Shown in pieces: positions 8,496-16,647 of a stretch of 23,464 bases of DNA. The notes beneath the pieces were generated by a model. The model had not been told where the DNA came from. It worked only from the letters and a program-made list of their open reading frames with translations, and did no database searches. The stretch lies in assembly GCA_024244665.1 (NCBI GenBank), contig JAAEOI010000383.1:1-23464 (forward strand). Direction: 5' to 3'. A program made the position numbers and the translations under genes. Position 1 is the first letter of the stretch. Each line of letters opens with the position of its first letter. Origin of the DNA: Bacteroidota bacterium (GTDB taxonomy: Bacteria; Bacteroidota; Bacteroidia; Bacteroidales; GCA-2748055).

Positions 8496-9989
8496 ATGAA
8501 TAAATCATCAAATCATATCCTGGTCATTTTTGGTGCTTCGGGCGACCTGACCAGGAGGAAATTGATACCCGCACTGGCAGAATTACGGAAACTGGATATG
8601 CTGCCGGAGAAATTTGCAGTGCTGGGTATCGGAAGAACAGTCTATACCGATGAGTCGTACCGGGAGATGATTGCCACTCAACTGGAAGAGAGAAGTGATG
8701 TGGTGGGTATGCTCCACTATCATACCATGGATCCTGAAAAGATGGATGAGTATCCCGGCCTGTCCCAACGGCTGGACGATTTGAGCAGCAGGTTGACCAT
8801 TAATGCAAACTACATTTTCTACCTGGCCACACCACCTTCCCTCTCCGAAGTCATCCCCAACAGCCTGGCTGAAGCCGGCCTGGTATCGGAGGAAGATGGG
8901 AGCTGGAAACGGGTGATCATAGAGAAACCATTTGGAACCGATTACCAATCGGCGCGAGAACTGAATGCCACACTTCTTCAGCACCTGGCTGAACATCAGG
9001 TCTACCGGATCGACCACTACCTGGGAAAGGAGACTGTTCAGAATTTGCTGGTCACCCGTTTCTCCAATGGCATTTTTGAGCCGCTGTGGAACCGGAATTT
9101 TATCCACCATGTGGAAGTCACTTCATCGGAAAGCCTGGGGGTCGGGACCAGGGGAGGTTATTATGACCATTCGGGAGCCCTCAGAGATATGCTGCAGAAC
9201 CATCTGCTGCAGCTGGTGGGAATGGTTGCCATGGAACCGCCCACTGTGATCAACTCCGATGCCATTCGGAATGAAGTGCTAAAGGTATTCCAGTCGATTC
9301 GTCCCATTGATGGAAAGGAGATCAGTAAACAGGTGATCCGGGGTCAGTACATTGCTTCCCGTGTGAGGGGAGAAAGCATGGCCGGCTACCGGGAGGAGAA
9401 GGGTGTCCCGGCCGACAGCAGGACAGAAACATTTGTGGCAATGAAGTTGTATATCGACAACTGGAGGTGGGGCGGTGTTCCCTTTTACATCCGGACCGGG
9501 AAGAGATTGCCCACAAGGGTTACCGAAATTGTGGTTCATTTCAATTCATCTCCTCATACCCTGTTTGAGGCCGAGGCACCGGGAAGGGGCAACCAGCTGG
9601 TAATCCGCATTCAACCCGATGAGGGAATCCTGTTGAAGTTTGGCATGAAGGTGCAGGGAGCGGGTTTCAAGGTGCAGGAGGCAAATATGGATTTTCATTA
9701 TAAGGACTTAACAGACAGCTATATTCCTAAGGCATACCAGAGACTGTTGCTGGATTGCATGCAGGGAGACAGCACACTCTATGCCCGGGGTGATGCAGTG
9801 GAAGCGGCCTGGCGCTTTGTGGATCCCATTCTGAAGGCCTGGGAGCAGGAGCCCGGAATTCCATTGCATGGCTACCCGTGTGGGACCTGGGGTCCGGAGA
9901 TAACAGACAGCATGATTGAGGGGGCCGATTATACATGGCGGTACCCCTGTAAGAACCTGGCCGATGACGGCCTCTATTGTGAATTGTGA
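8496..9989 (+). CDS. zwf: Glucose-6-phosphate 1-dehydrogenase
   Basis: Oxidises glucose-6-phosphate to 6-phosphogluconolactone with NAD(P)+, the entry to the oxidative pentose-phosphate pathway. 497 residues, normal length. The Rossmann loop GASGDLTRRKL is at 13-23, EKPFG at 143-147, the substrate site RIDHYLGKE at 171-179 and the catalytic histidine in MLQNHLLQ (H236), which pairs with D173. WGGVPFYIRTGKRL is the usual C-terminal-domain signature. The stop overlaps the start of pgl (TGATG), so the two are translationally coupled. gnd, often next to this pair in the phylum, is not found between 1 and 23464. Confidence 0.97.
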   Translation: MNKSSNHILVIFGASGDLTRRKLIPALAELRKLDMLPEKFAVLGIGRTVYTDESYREMIATQLEERSDVVGMLHYHTMDPEKMDEYPGLSQRLDDLSSRLTINANYIFYLATPPSLSEVIPNSLAEAGLVSEEDGSWKRVIIEKPFGTDYQSARELNATLLQHLAEHQVYRIDHYLGKETVQNLLVTRFSNGIFEPLWNRNFIHHVEVTSSESLGVGTRGGYYDHSGALRDMLQNHLLQLVGMVAMEPPTVINSDAIRNEVLKVFQSIRPIDGKEISKQVIRGQYIASRVRGESMAGYREEKGVPADSRTETFVAMKLYIDNWRWGGVPFYIRTGKRLPTRVTEIVVHFNSSPHTLFEAEAPGRGNQLVIRIQPDEGILLKFGMKVQGAGFKVQEANMDFHYKDLTDSYIPKAYQRLLLDCMQGDSTLYARGDAVEAAWRFVDPILKAWEQEPGIPLHGYPCGTWGPEITDSMIEGADYTWRYPCKNLADDGLYCEL

Positions 9990-10717
9990 TGCACAGGAGA
10001 AGACATTATATCTATCCTGACCTGGATACACTTGCTGCCGCATTTGTGAGTGAACTGAACAGATTCCTTCAGGAGAGCAGCAAGCTGGGCAGGCCCGTAC
10101 ATATTGCCCTGTCAGGAGGTTCCACGCCACTGGCTGTATTCAGACAACTGGCCGTTGCTACCTGGCCCGAAGAGTGGGAGCATGTTCATATCTGGTGGGG
10201 TGATGAGAGATGTGTCCCGGCAGATGACCCCGAAAGCAACTACGGCAATGCAAAGGAGATTTTCCTTGATCCGCTGGGTTTTACCGGGGACAGGATCCAT
10301 CCCATTCGGGGTGAAGAAGATCCTGCAGTTGAGGCGGAGCGCTACGGCCGCCTGCTAAAGGATCAGCTCCCCGTGGAGAACGGCTTCCCGGTGTTTGACT
10401 GGATTTGGCTTGGATTGGGAGAAGATGGACATACGGCGTCCATTTTTCCGCAACAGATCGAAATATTGAGATCTGATCATCCCTGTGCGGTTGCCAGACA
10501 TCCAAAAACGAAACAGAAGCGGGTGACCATCACCGGGGGGGTGATCAATGGAGCCCGGCGGGTTGCTTTTCTTGTGGCAGGGGAGTTCAAATCCCACGTG
10601 GTCAACGAGATCGTTATGAAGGAGGGGAACTACATGGACTATCCGGCCTTTTATGTATCTCCTCTTTCTGAGAACATTGAGTGGTACCTGGATATGAAGG
10701 CCACCAGCTGGATGTAG
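9989..10717 (+). CDS. pgl: 6-phosphogluconolactonase
   Basis: Hydrolyses 6-phosphogluconolactone to 6-phosphogluconate in the cytoplasm, the step after Zwf. DevB/SOL type, 242 residues from the ATG at 9989; a GTG one codon earlier (9986) is possible, but the ATG sharing its A with the zwf stop is the more usual coupling. Motifs: ALSGGSTP (40-47, phosphate site), WWGDERCVP (69-77) and GLGEDGHTASIFP (142-154, catalytic region). It is distinct in fold and location from the propeller lactonase two genes upstream, so the unit encodes two unrelated lactonase types. Kynureninase follows after 25 bases. Confidence 0.95.
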   Translation: MHRRRHYIYPDLDTLAAAFVSELNRFLQESSKLGRPVHIALSGGSTPLAVFRQLAVATWPEEWEHVHIWWGDERCVPADDPESNYGNAKEIFLDPLGFTGDRIHPIRGEEDPAVEAERYGRLLKDQLPVENGFPVFDWIWLGLGEDGHTASIFPQQIEILRSDHPCAVARHPKTKQKRVTITGGVINGARRVAFLVAGEFKSHVVNEIVMKEGNYMDYPAFYVSPLSENIEWYLDMKATSWM

Positions 10718-10729
10718 TGCAATATTTCT

Positions 10730-10737
10730 TATCTTAC
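10730..10737 (+). promoter_or_regulatory. Weak -7-like box TATCTTAC
   Basis: Shares TATCTT with the boxes at 6030, 7461 and 17718 and ends five bases before the kynureninase ATG. It deviates from TAnnTTTG in the last two positions and has no -33 partner, so it may be chance. If real, the transcript would be nearly leaderless. Confidence 0.17.
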
Positions 10738-10742
10738 CCTTC

Positions 10743-12023
10743 ATGACTGACCCTTACTCTCTATCTCATGCCTGGTCCCTGGATGAACAGGACCCTTTGA
10801 AATCGTTCCGCAGGTGCTTTGTTATAAAGGATCCATCATTGATCTACCTGGATGGTAATTCCCTGGGCCGCTTGCCAGCGGAGACAGTTCGTTACCTGGA
10901 TGTTGCCATCAGGGAGCAATGGGGCGAACGCCTGATCCGGAGCTGGAACGAGGGGTGGTACCAGCAAAACATACGCCTGGGAAAAAAAATTGCCCAGATC
11001 ATCGGCGCTCGTCCCGACGAGGTCATCCTTTCCGATTCCACCTCGGTCAATCTCTACAAACTTGCATACGGAGCCCTGAAACTGCAGGAGGGGAGAGGCG
11101 AGATCATTTCAGATGACATGAACTTTCCCTCTGACCTCTATGTCCTCCAGGGCCTGGTCAAACATTTTGAGAACAGGCATACCCTTCGCTTGCTCAAATC
11201 CACCGACGGAGTCTCTGCCGATCTGACAGAACTGTTGCGGATGTTTAGCAAGCAGACTGCCCTGATATGCCTGTCGCACGTCACTTTCAAAAGTGCCTAC
11301 CTCTACGACATGGCAAAAGTGAGTGAACTGGCCCATATGCACGGGGCAATGATTCTATGGGACCTGAGCCATTCAGTGGGTGCCCTTCCCATCAGTCTGA
11401 AAAAGGCCAATGCCGACCTGGCCATTGGCTGCACCTATAAATACCTGAACGGAGGCCCCGGCTCTCCGGCCTTTCTCTATGTGAGGAAAGACCTTCAGGA
11501 GAAAATGGTCAATCCCATCCAGGGGTGGTTCGGGGAGAAGAATCCCTTTGATTTCAAGCTGAATTACCGATCGCCCGGGGGAATCCGGAAGTACCTCACC
11601 GGAACACCCCCTGTACTCTCGGTCTCAGGGCTGGAACCGGCCCTTGACCTGGTACTGGAGGCAGGTATAGACGCAATCCGCAAAAAGAGCATTTCTCAGG
11701 GAGACTACCTGATCCTGCTGGCCGGAAAGTGGCTGTTCGACGCCGGGTTCAGGCTGGGTTCGCCCGAGTACAATAAGAAGCGGGGTTCACATATCTCCCT
11801 GAAACATGCTGAAGGATTCAGGATATGCAAGGCCCTGTTGGATCCAGAGGTGGGAGACATAGTGGTGGTTCCTGACTTCAGGGAACCCAATAACATTCGT
11901 TTTGGAATCGCGCCGCTTTATACCTCCTATGAGGAGATCTTCATGGCTGTGGAGAAGCTGAGGCTGATCATGGACCAGAAGATCTATGAGCGTTATCCCC
12001 GGAGCCGGGATAAGGTCACGTAA
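10743..12023 (+). CDS. kynU: Kynureninase
   Basis: PLP enzyme that splits kynurenine or 3-hydroxykynurenine into anthranilate or 3-hydroxyanthranilate plus alanine; cytoplasmic. 426 residues, usual length. The PLP lysine is K233 in CTYKYLNGGPGSPAF, the cofactor aspartate D207 in LWDLSHSVGALP, and the N-terminal IYLDGNSLGRLP and GWYQQNIRLGKKIA are family hallmarks. C-terminal FREPNNIRFGIAPLYTSYEE is intact. The other pathway genes (tryptophan dioxygenase, formamidase, monooxygenase) are absent from the window, so whether it serves NAD synthesis or tryptophan breakdown cannot be read here. It lies 25 bases after pgl on the same strand, and may only be a passenger of that transcript. Confidence 0.95.
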   Translation: MTDPYSLSHAWSLDEQDPLKSFRRCFVIKDPSLIYLDGNSLGRLPAETVRYLDVAIREQWGERLIRSWNEGWYQQNIRLGKKIAQIIGARPDEVILSDSTSVNLYKLAYGALKLQEGRGEIISDDMNFPSDLYVLQGLVKHFENRHTLRLLKSTDGVSADLTELLRMFSKQTALICLSHVTFKSAYLYDMAKVSELAHMHGAMILWDLSHSVGALPISLKKANADLAIGCTYKYLNGGPGSPAFLYVRKDLQEKMVNPIQGWFGEKNPFDFKLNYRSPGGIRKYLTGTPPVLSVSGLEPALDLVLEAGIDAIRKKSISQGDYLILLAGKWLFDAGFRLGSPEYNKKRGSHISLKHAEGFRICKALLDPEVGDIVVVPDFREPNNIRFGIAPLYTSYEEIFMAVEKLRLIMDQKIYERYPRSRDKVT

Positions 12024-12096
12024 AACTTTTTCACTTTTTTTTTGTTTTTGTGCAACTAATTGGATGCTGATTGGTTATGTAATAAACCCATTCCAA

Positions 12097-13794
12097 ATGG
12101 CTTCACTTAATCCAATTACCAGTCCACTGAGCAGAGAGCAGGCAGCACACCTTCTACGCAGGGCCACTTTCGGACCCACCCGCGGGGAGATAGCAAGTTT
12201 TACCGGCAAGACCATTTCTGAAGCAATATTGTTGCTGCTGGATGACACTACAGCTAACCCATCCCCTCCGATTGATACGGCCACCGGCTCTACCTGGGTC
12301 GATCCGGCAGCTCAGGCCCGTGCCGATCCGGAACGTGACCAGAACGAACTATTTTCTTATTTCCAATGCTGGCACATGGATGTGATGCGGCAGGCACCCA
12401 ACACCCTTAAAGAGCGGATCACCTGGTTCTTTCACACCCATCTGCCGGCAAGGTGGACAGAGATTAAAATGAGTGAAGCAATCTACTACCAGAACGCGCT
12501 GTTCCGGCATTATGCCTATGGTAGTTTCAAGGAGCTTTTTAAGAAGATCTGCGTTGACAATGCCATGCTGCGTTACCTGGATGGCTATTCGAATCGTTTC
12601 CGTTCACCCAATGAGAATTTTGCCCGGGAGATGTTTGAGCTCTACGGTATTGGAAAGGGAAAACAGCTTGAGGAGGGCGATTATACCAATTATACAGAAG
12701 ATGACATCAAGGAGGCCACCCGGGTGCTTACCGGCTGGATGATTGATGAAACATTCAGTCACCTGGATGCCGAGACAGGTTTGCCTGTTGGTATGATACG
12801 CAGTAGCACGGAGGGAGAGGGAGCTGAAGCAAAGGAGGTGGCCATTGAGCATGATCCAGGTGTAAAGACCTTTACAGAGAAATTTGGGGGGAGAAGCATT
12901 CAACCGGCCGAAATTGCGGGAGGGTACCCGACCGTTGAATCGGCCTATGGCGAGCTGGATGAGATGATAGAAATGATCTTTGAACAGCAGGAGACCGGAC
13001 GTTTCATCGCCCGGAAATTATACCGTTTCTTTGTTTACCATTTTATTACAGATGAGGTTGAGGATGATATCATTGATCCCCTTGCCCAGGTATTAATTGA
13101 CAACGATTACAGCATTGTTGAGGCATTGAAACGCCTGTTGTCCAGCCAGCACTTTTTCGACAATGATGATTTACTGAAGGAGAATGATAACATTGGCGCG
13201 TTGATAAAGTCGCCCGTGGACCTGGCATGTGGCCTGTTCAGGAGCTTCAAAATGGGATTTCCCGACCGGGAGACTGATCCGGCAGAATTTTACACCAATA
13301 TGGGCTTTGTGATCGACCGGCTGGTCGACCAGGGATTAAATTTCTATGAGCCATTCGAAGTGGCGGGCTACCCTGCCTACCACCAGATTCCTGGCTATAA
13401 TCGGAACTGGATTACCACGTACGCCCTTGCACACCGCTACCAGGCAGGAGACCTGCTCATGGAGCCCCCTGGCGGAGAGAATGGACTCTCAATTTATCTC
13501 GATGTGGTGGAGTGGGTGGAGAATTCGGGAGATGTGACCAGCCCTTCTGATGCAGCTGAGATTATGTTGGTCCTGACAGAGAACCTGCTGGCCGTATCCC
13601 TTACACAAGAACGAAGCGACTATTTTCTCTACACTGTATTTCTGGATTATCCCGAGGACCAGGCCTATGCGAGGGGGCTTTGGAGCCAGGAATGGAGTAC
13701 ATACCAGAACTCGGGAAACGACGAGACGGTTAGACTGCTTCTGGAGCGGCTTATATCAGCTATGATTCAGACACCCGAATTTCAACTTTACTAA
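12097..13794 (+). CDS. DUF1800 family protein
   Basis: Member of the DUF1800 family (unknown biochemistry), nearly always found with DUF1501, as here seven bases downstream. Start at 12097 gives 565 residues beginning MASLNPITSPLS, followed at once by the N-terminal signature AAHLLRRATFGPT (16-28). The frame runs open to 11986, but that extension overlaps kynureninase and is read through a T-rich gap, so I reject it. Central motifs: FFHTHLPARW, NENFAREMFELYGIG (172-186) and YTEDDIKEATRVLTGW (199-214). With this start there is no signal peptide, although the DUF1501 partner is clearly exported. The 12024-12096 gap is T-rich (T9-G-T5-G) and could hold a promoter, but no clean TAnnTTTG is seen. 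Role unknown. Confidence 0.88.
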   Translation: MASLNPITSPLSREQAAHLLRRATFGPTRGEIASFTGKTISEAILLLLDDTTANPSPPIDTATGSTWVDPAAQARADPERDQNELFSYFQCWHMDVMRQAPNTLKERITWFFHTHLPARWTEIKMSEAIYYQNALFRHYAYGSFKELFKKICVDNAMLRYLDGYSNRFRSPNENFAREMFELYGIGKGKQLEEGDYTNYTEDDIKEATRVLTGWMIDETFSHLDAETGLPVGMIRSSTEGEGAEAKEVAIEHDPGVKTFTEKFGGRSIQPAEIAGGYPTVESAYGELDEMIEMIFEQQETGRFIARKLYRFFVYHFITDEVEDDIIDPLAQVLIDNDYSIVEALKRLLSSQHFFDNDDLLKENDNIGALIKSPVDLACGLFRSFKMGFPDRETDPAEFYTNMGFVIDRLVDQGLNFYEPFEVAGYPAYHQIPGYNRNWITTYALAHRYQAGDLLMEPPGGENGLSIYLDVVEWVENSGDVTSPSDAAEIMLVLTENLLAVSLTQERSDYFLYTVFLDYPEDQAYARGLWSQEWSTYQNSGNDETVRLLLERLISAMIQTPEFQLY

Positions 13795-13801
13795 GCAAAC
13801 C

Positions 13802-15442
13802 ATGAAGAGAAGACAATTCGTACGGAATATTGCAGCCGGAAGTGCAGCGGGACTGACTCTGGGAGGGATACCACTAAATCTGCTTGCGGCCAACAGCGGA
13901 CTGAAGCAAATGGCAGCTGCCAGCAGCAACGACAATGTGCTGATTTTCATCCAGCTCCATGGGGGGAACGACGGGCTGAATACCCTGATCCCAATCTCCC
14001 AGTATACAGATTATTACAACCTGCGACCCAATATAGCCATCCGGGAGAGCGGTACACGGAGTTACATTGAGGTGGATCCATCGGTGGATGAGATGAAGAG
14101 GGTGGGGCTGCACCCCGATATGGGTGCTTTTAAGGAGATGTACGATGAGGGGAAGGTGGCCATAATCCAGAATGTGGGCTATCCCGACATGAACCTCTCT
14201 CACTTCAGGGGAAGAGATGTGGTGTTTATGGGTGGTGATGAATCGGGAGATACTGATTATAGCTCTGGCTGGATGGGACGTTACCTGGATAATATCTACC
14301 CGGGTTACCCCGATGCCTATCCCGCCGAATCCATGGAGGATCCGCTGGGGATCGAGTTAAGCGGTACCCTCTCCCTTGCGTTTCACCGGGAGAACGGGAT
14401 TCCCATCGGCCTCAACATCGGGAACCCGGATCAGTTCTACAATCTGATCAACAGTGTGGGTGTGGATCCTCCCATTGCTTTCCCTGAGAGTCACGCCGGT
14501 GATGAACTGCGCTACATTATGGATTTTGAGCTGAAGTCAAACCAGTATGCTGAAAGGTTGAAAAATGTCTACGATACCGGGAGCAATTCATCGGTGGAGT
14601 ACAGGGAGAATTACCCATATTCATCACCAGCAAGGGCCAATAACCTTGCAAGTCAGCTGAAGCTGATAGCCCGTTTGCTGAGCGGTGGGATCAAAACGAA
14701 GATTTTCCTCTGCCGCATTGGTGGTTTCGATACACACGGGGAACAGGTCCTGGAAGGCGAATCAAGCGAGGGGCTACATGCCTCACTTCTCTATAACATG
14801 TCAACCGCAGTTCAGGATTTCTATACTGATTTGGAAAACCTGGGGATTCAACAGAGGGTGCTCTCCATGACCTTTACTGAGTTTGGGAGAAGGGCTTATT
14901 CTAACGAGAGTTATGGAACCGATCACGGAACGGCCACCCCGGTATTTGTGTTCGGAACAAAGCTTAACAATGGCATTTATGGTGAGAATCCTGGTCTGGG
15001 CGAGGATGAGCTCCATCGTGGCAACCTGGTATATAATATCGATTACCGCAGGATTTACACCTCCATTATCCAGGATTGGTTTGAGGGTGATAATCAGGCC
15101 CTGATAGATACGGGATTTGCAGACTGGGTGGATCAGAAGATACCTATCGTTTCCACCACCGGGACACCGGGTATTTTGCCAGGGAAAAATCCGGGTACCC
15201 TGCAACTTTATCCGAACCCTGTATCGGATCTGGCCCGTGTGGAGTTCACCCTGGCCCGGAGGGGCAAAGCCACACTTCATGTGATTGATAGTTCGGGCCG
15301 GACAATTAAAACCGAACAGATTGAGGGTATTTACGGATCCAATTCAGCTTCCCTGGATGCGTCGGACCTTCGTCCGGGGATCTATCAACTGATGCTGCTG
15401 CAGAATGGGGACCGGATCTCTACCAAGTTCCTGAAATTGTAA
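13802..15442 (+). CDS. DUF1501 family protein with Tat-like signal and T9SS sorting domain
   Basis: Partner of the DUF1800 protein. N-terminal MKRRQFVRN plus a hydrophobic stretch to about residue 30 (LLAA) looks like a twin-arginine signal. The DUF1501 body has IQLHGGNDGLNTLIPI (50-65), RIGGFDTHGEQ (305-315), TFTEFGRRAYSNESYGTDHGTA (357-378) and NIDYRRIYTSIIQDWF; its D/H-rich motifs resemble the alkaline-phosphatase/sulfatase superfamily, so a metal-dependent hydrolase is conceivable. Residues about 467-546 form a type IX secretion C-terminal domain (LYPNPVSDLARVEF, LHVIDSSGRTIKT, LRPGIYQLML, KFLKL). It should thus reach the cell surface or medium. The stop lies four bases from the convergent lipoprotein gene. 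Function unknown. Confidence 0.9.
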   Translation: MKRRQFVRNIAAGSAAGLTLGGIPLNLLAANSGLKQMAAASSNDNVLIFIQLHGGNDGLNTLIPISQYTDYYNLRPNIAIRESGTRSYIEVDPSVDEMKRVGLHPDMGAFKEMYDEGKVAIIQNVGYPDMNLSHFRGRDVVFMGGDESGDTDYSSGWMGRYLDNIYPGYPDAYPAESMEDPLGIELSGTLSLAFHRENGIPIGLNIGNPDQFYNLINSVGVDPPIAFPESHAGDELRYIMDFELKSNQYAERLKNVYDTGSNSSVEYRENYPYSSPARANNLASQLKLIARLLSGGIKTKIFLCRIGGFDTHGEQVLEGESSEGLHASLLYNMSTAVQDFYTDLENLGIQQRVLSMTFTEFGRRAYSNESYGTDHGTATPVFVFGTKLNNGIYGENPGLGEDELHRGNLVYNIDYRRIYTSIIQDWFEGDNQALIDTGFADWVDQKIPIVSTTGTPGILPGKNPGTLQLYPNPVSDLARVEFTLARRGKATLHVIDSSGRTIKTEQIEGIYGSNSASLDASDLRPGIYQLMLLQNGDRISTKFLKL

Positions 15443-15446
15443 TCAC

Positions 15447-16643
15447 TTAATCCTCTTCCGGGAAGAAGAGCTCAGCCAGCTCCTTGAACAGGACCGGTCG
15501 GCGATACTTGCCCATCAGGTGGATACCTGCCAGGATCGCCACACCCTTATCTTCGGTTTGTATAACTCCGGCCACCTCAACCCGCTGATCGAAGGTCCTG
15601 TGGATCGTATTGATCAGACTATCCGCGTCCATGGTATACTGGTAAATCACTATGGAGTTGGCATTGGTCTGGGAGACAAACAGGGCATACTCCGCTCCAT
15701 CCTTGCTGATGGATGTGGCGACAACCTTTGCCTGATAGGTTAGTTCATACAGCTGATCGGCTTCAAAATCCTTGATGCTCTGACTTGCATTTACATCCAC
15801 CTCCGTTTCGGATACGATGTAGTTGTTACCCTCGTAATACCCTGTGAACCCGAATAGCGAACCACTCCTGTGAATCACCGAACTGATGGCTTCGTCGGTC
15901 TGGAAGGAGAAGATATCACCGCTATGGTTCAGTGATGATATATCCAGGAAAACCGTCCGAAGCGTATAGTTGTAAAAACAGGATAAGTAGTAGCCGCTCC
16001 CTGCATCGTTGGAGTATTCACCAATGAAGAAGGGGAAATCCTCCCCGGTTTTGTTCAGGTGGCGCTGGATCATCAGCTCCAGATCGGTATTTACCGCCAG
16101 AAGGATGCTTCGCTCCAATCCATAAGCCCCGTTAAATTTAGAGATCCAGGAGGAGCGGGAGACAAAATCATATCCCAACACCACCAGGTTCCCCTGCCTG
16201 TCACTGAAAGCATACAGGGGCATGGTCATCTCCAGGTCGTGTTGTTCCCTTACATCACCCGAGCTGGGATCAACAACTATGGCGTATGCATTCAGCTGAC
16301 CGTCCATGGCCACAAACATTACTGAAGATCCCCTCAGGATCAGGTCAGAAGTGGGGGCCAGCCAGTCATAGATCCGGGACCACTCTACCACCCCAGCCTC
16401 AGTTGTCCTTACCAGCTGGGTGGAGGGGTATTCAAGGTCTGATTCCTCATCCTTTACTGCTGAAACAAACAGGTATCCTCCTCCAGGTAGCTGTGTTACA
16501 CTCTCGGGATAAAATGCGAGGGTCTCCTCCGGGTGGTTATAAATCTTCAGGAAGCCATCTTCGGGCAGGATTTCCTTCTGGTTGATCTCACACCCTGGTA
16601 TGACCAAAAGCAGCAGAAAGCCATATGTAAATATCCTTTTCAT
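15447..16643 (-). CDS. Lipoprotein of unknown function, propeller-like repeats
   Basis: I do not recognise a named family. 398 residues with a lipoprotein signal: MKRIFTYGFLLLLVIPGC, lipobox IPGC at C18, so anchored in the inner or outer membrane. The rest is strand-rich, with recurring short blade-like units (GGGYLFVSAVKDE, NLVVLGYDF, GAEYALFVSQTN, GVAILAGIHLMG) and a segment that reports values along a path (TQLVRTTEAGVVEWSRIYDW), as in beta-propeller lipoproteins common in this phylum. It is the second gene of a two-gene unit, four bases after the barrel protein at 17388-16648, so the two may work together at the outer membrane. No enzyme motif seen. Confidence 0.8.
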   Translation of the reverse strand: MKRIFTYGFLLLLVIPGCEINQKEILPEDGFLKIYNHPEETLAFYPESVTQLPGGGYLFVSAVKDEESDLEYPSTQLVRTTEAGVVEWSRIYDWLAPTSDLILRGSSVMFVAMDGQLNAYAIVVDPSSGDVREQHDLEMTMPLYAFSDRQGNLVVLGYDFVSRSSWISKFNGAYGLERSILLAVNTDLELMIQRHLNKTGEDFPFFIGEYSNDAGSGYYLSCFYNYTLRTVFLDISSLNHSGDIFSFQTDEAISSVIHRSGSLFGFTGYYEGNNYIVSETEVDVNASQSIKDFEADQLYELTYQAKVVATSISKDGAEYALFVSQTNANSIVIYQYTMDADSLINTIHRTFDQRVEVAGVIQTEDKGVAILAGIHLMGKYRRPVLFKELAELFFPEED

Positions 16644-16647
16644 ACAA

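Noticed and set aside
11986..12096. In-frame extension of the DUF1800 gene with a hydrophobic, signal-like segment (KTFSLFFCFCATNWMLIGYV)
   Set aside because: It overlaps kynureninase and is read through a T-rich intergenic tract, so the phenylalanine-rich stretch is a composition effect. The family motif starts right after the ATG at 12097.
14801..15280. Open frame of 159 codons on the - strand opposite the DUF1501 gene
   Set aside because: It is antisense to conserved DUF1501 and sorting-domain motifs and has no signal, domain or ribosome site.
15453..15470. Hairpin CTCTTC-CGGGAA-GAAGAG at the DUF1501/lipoprotein junction as a bidirectional terminator
   Set aside because: No T-run follows on either strand and it lies inside the lipoprotein coding end; it may be chance.
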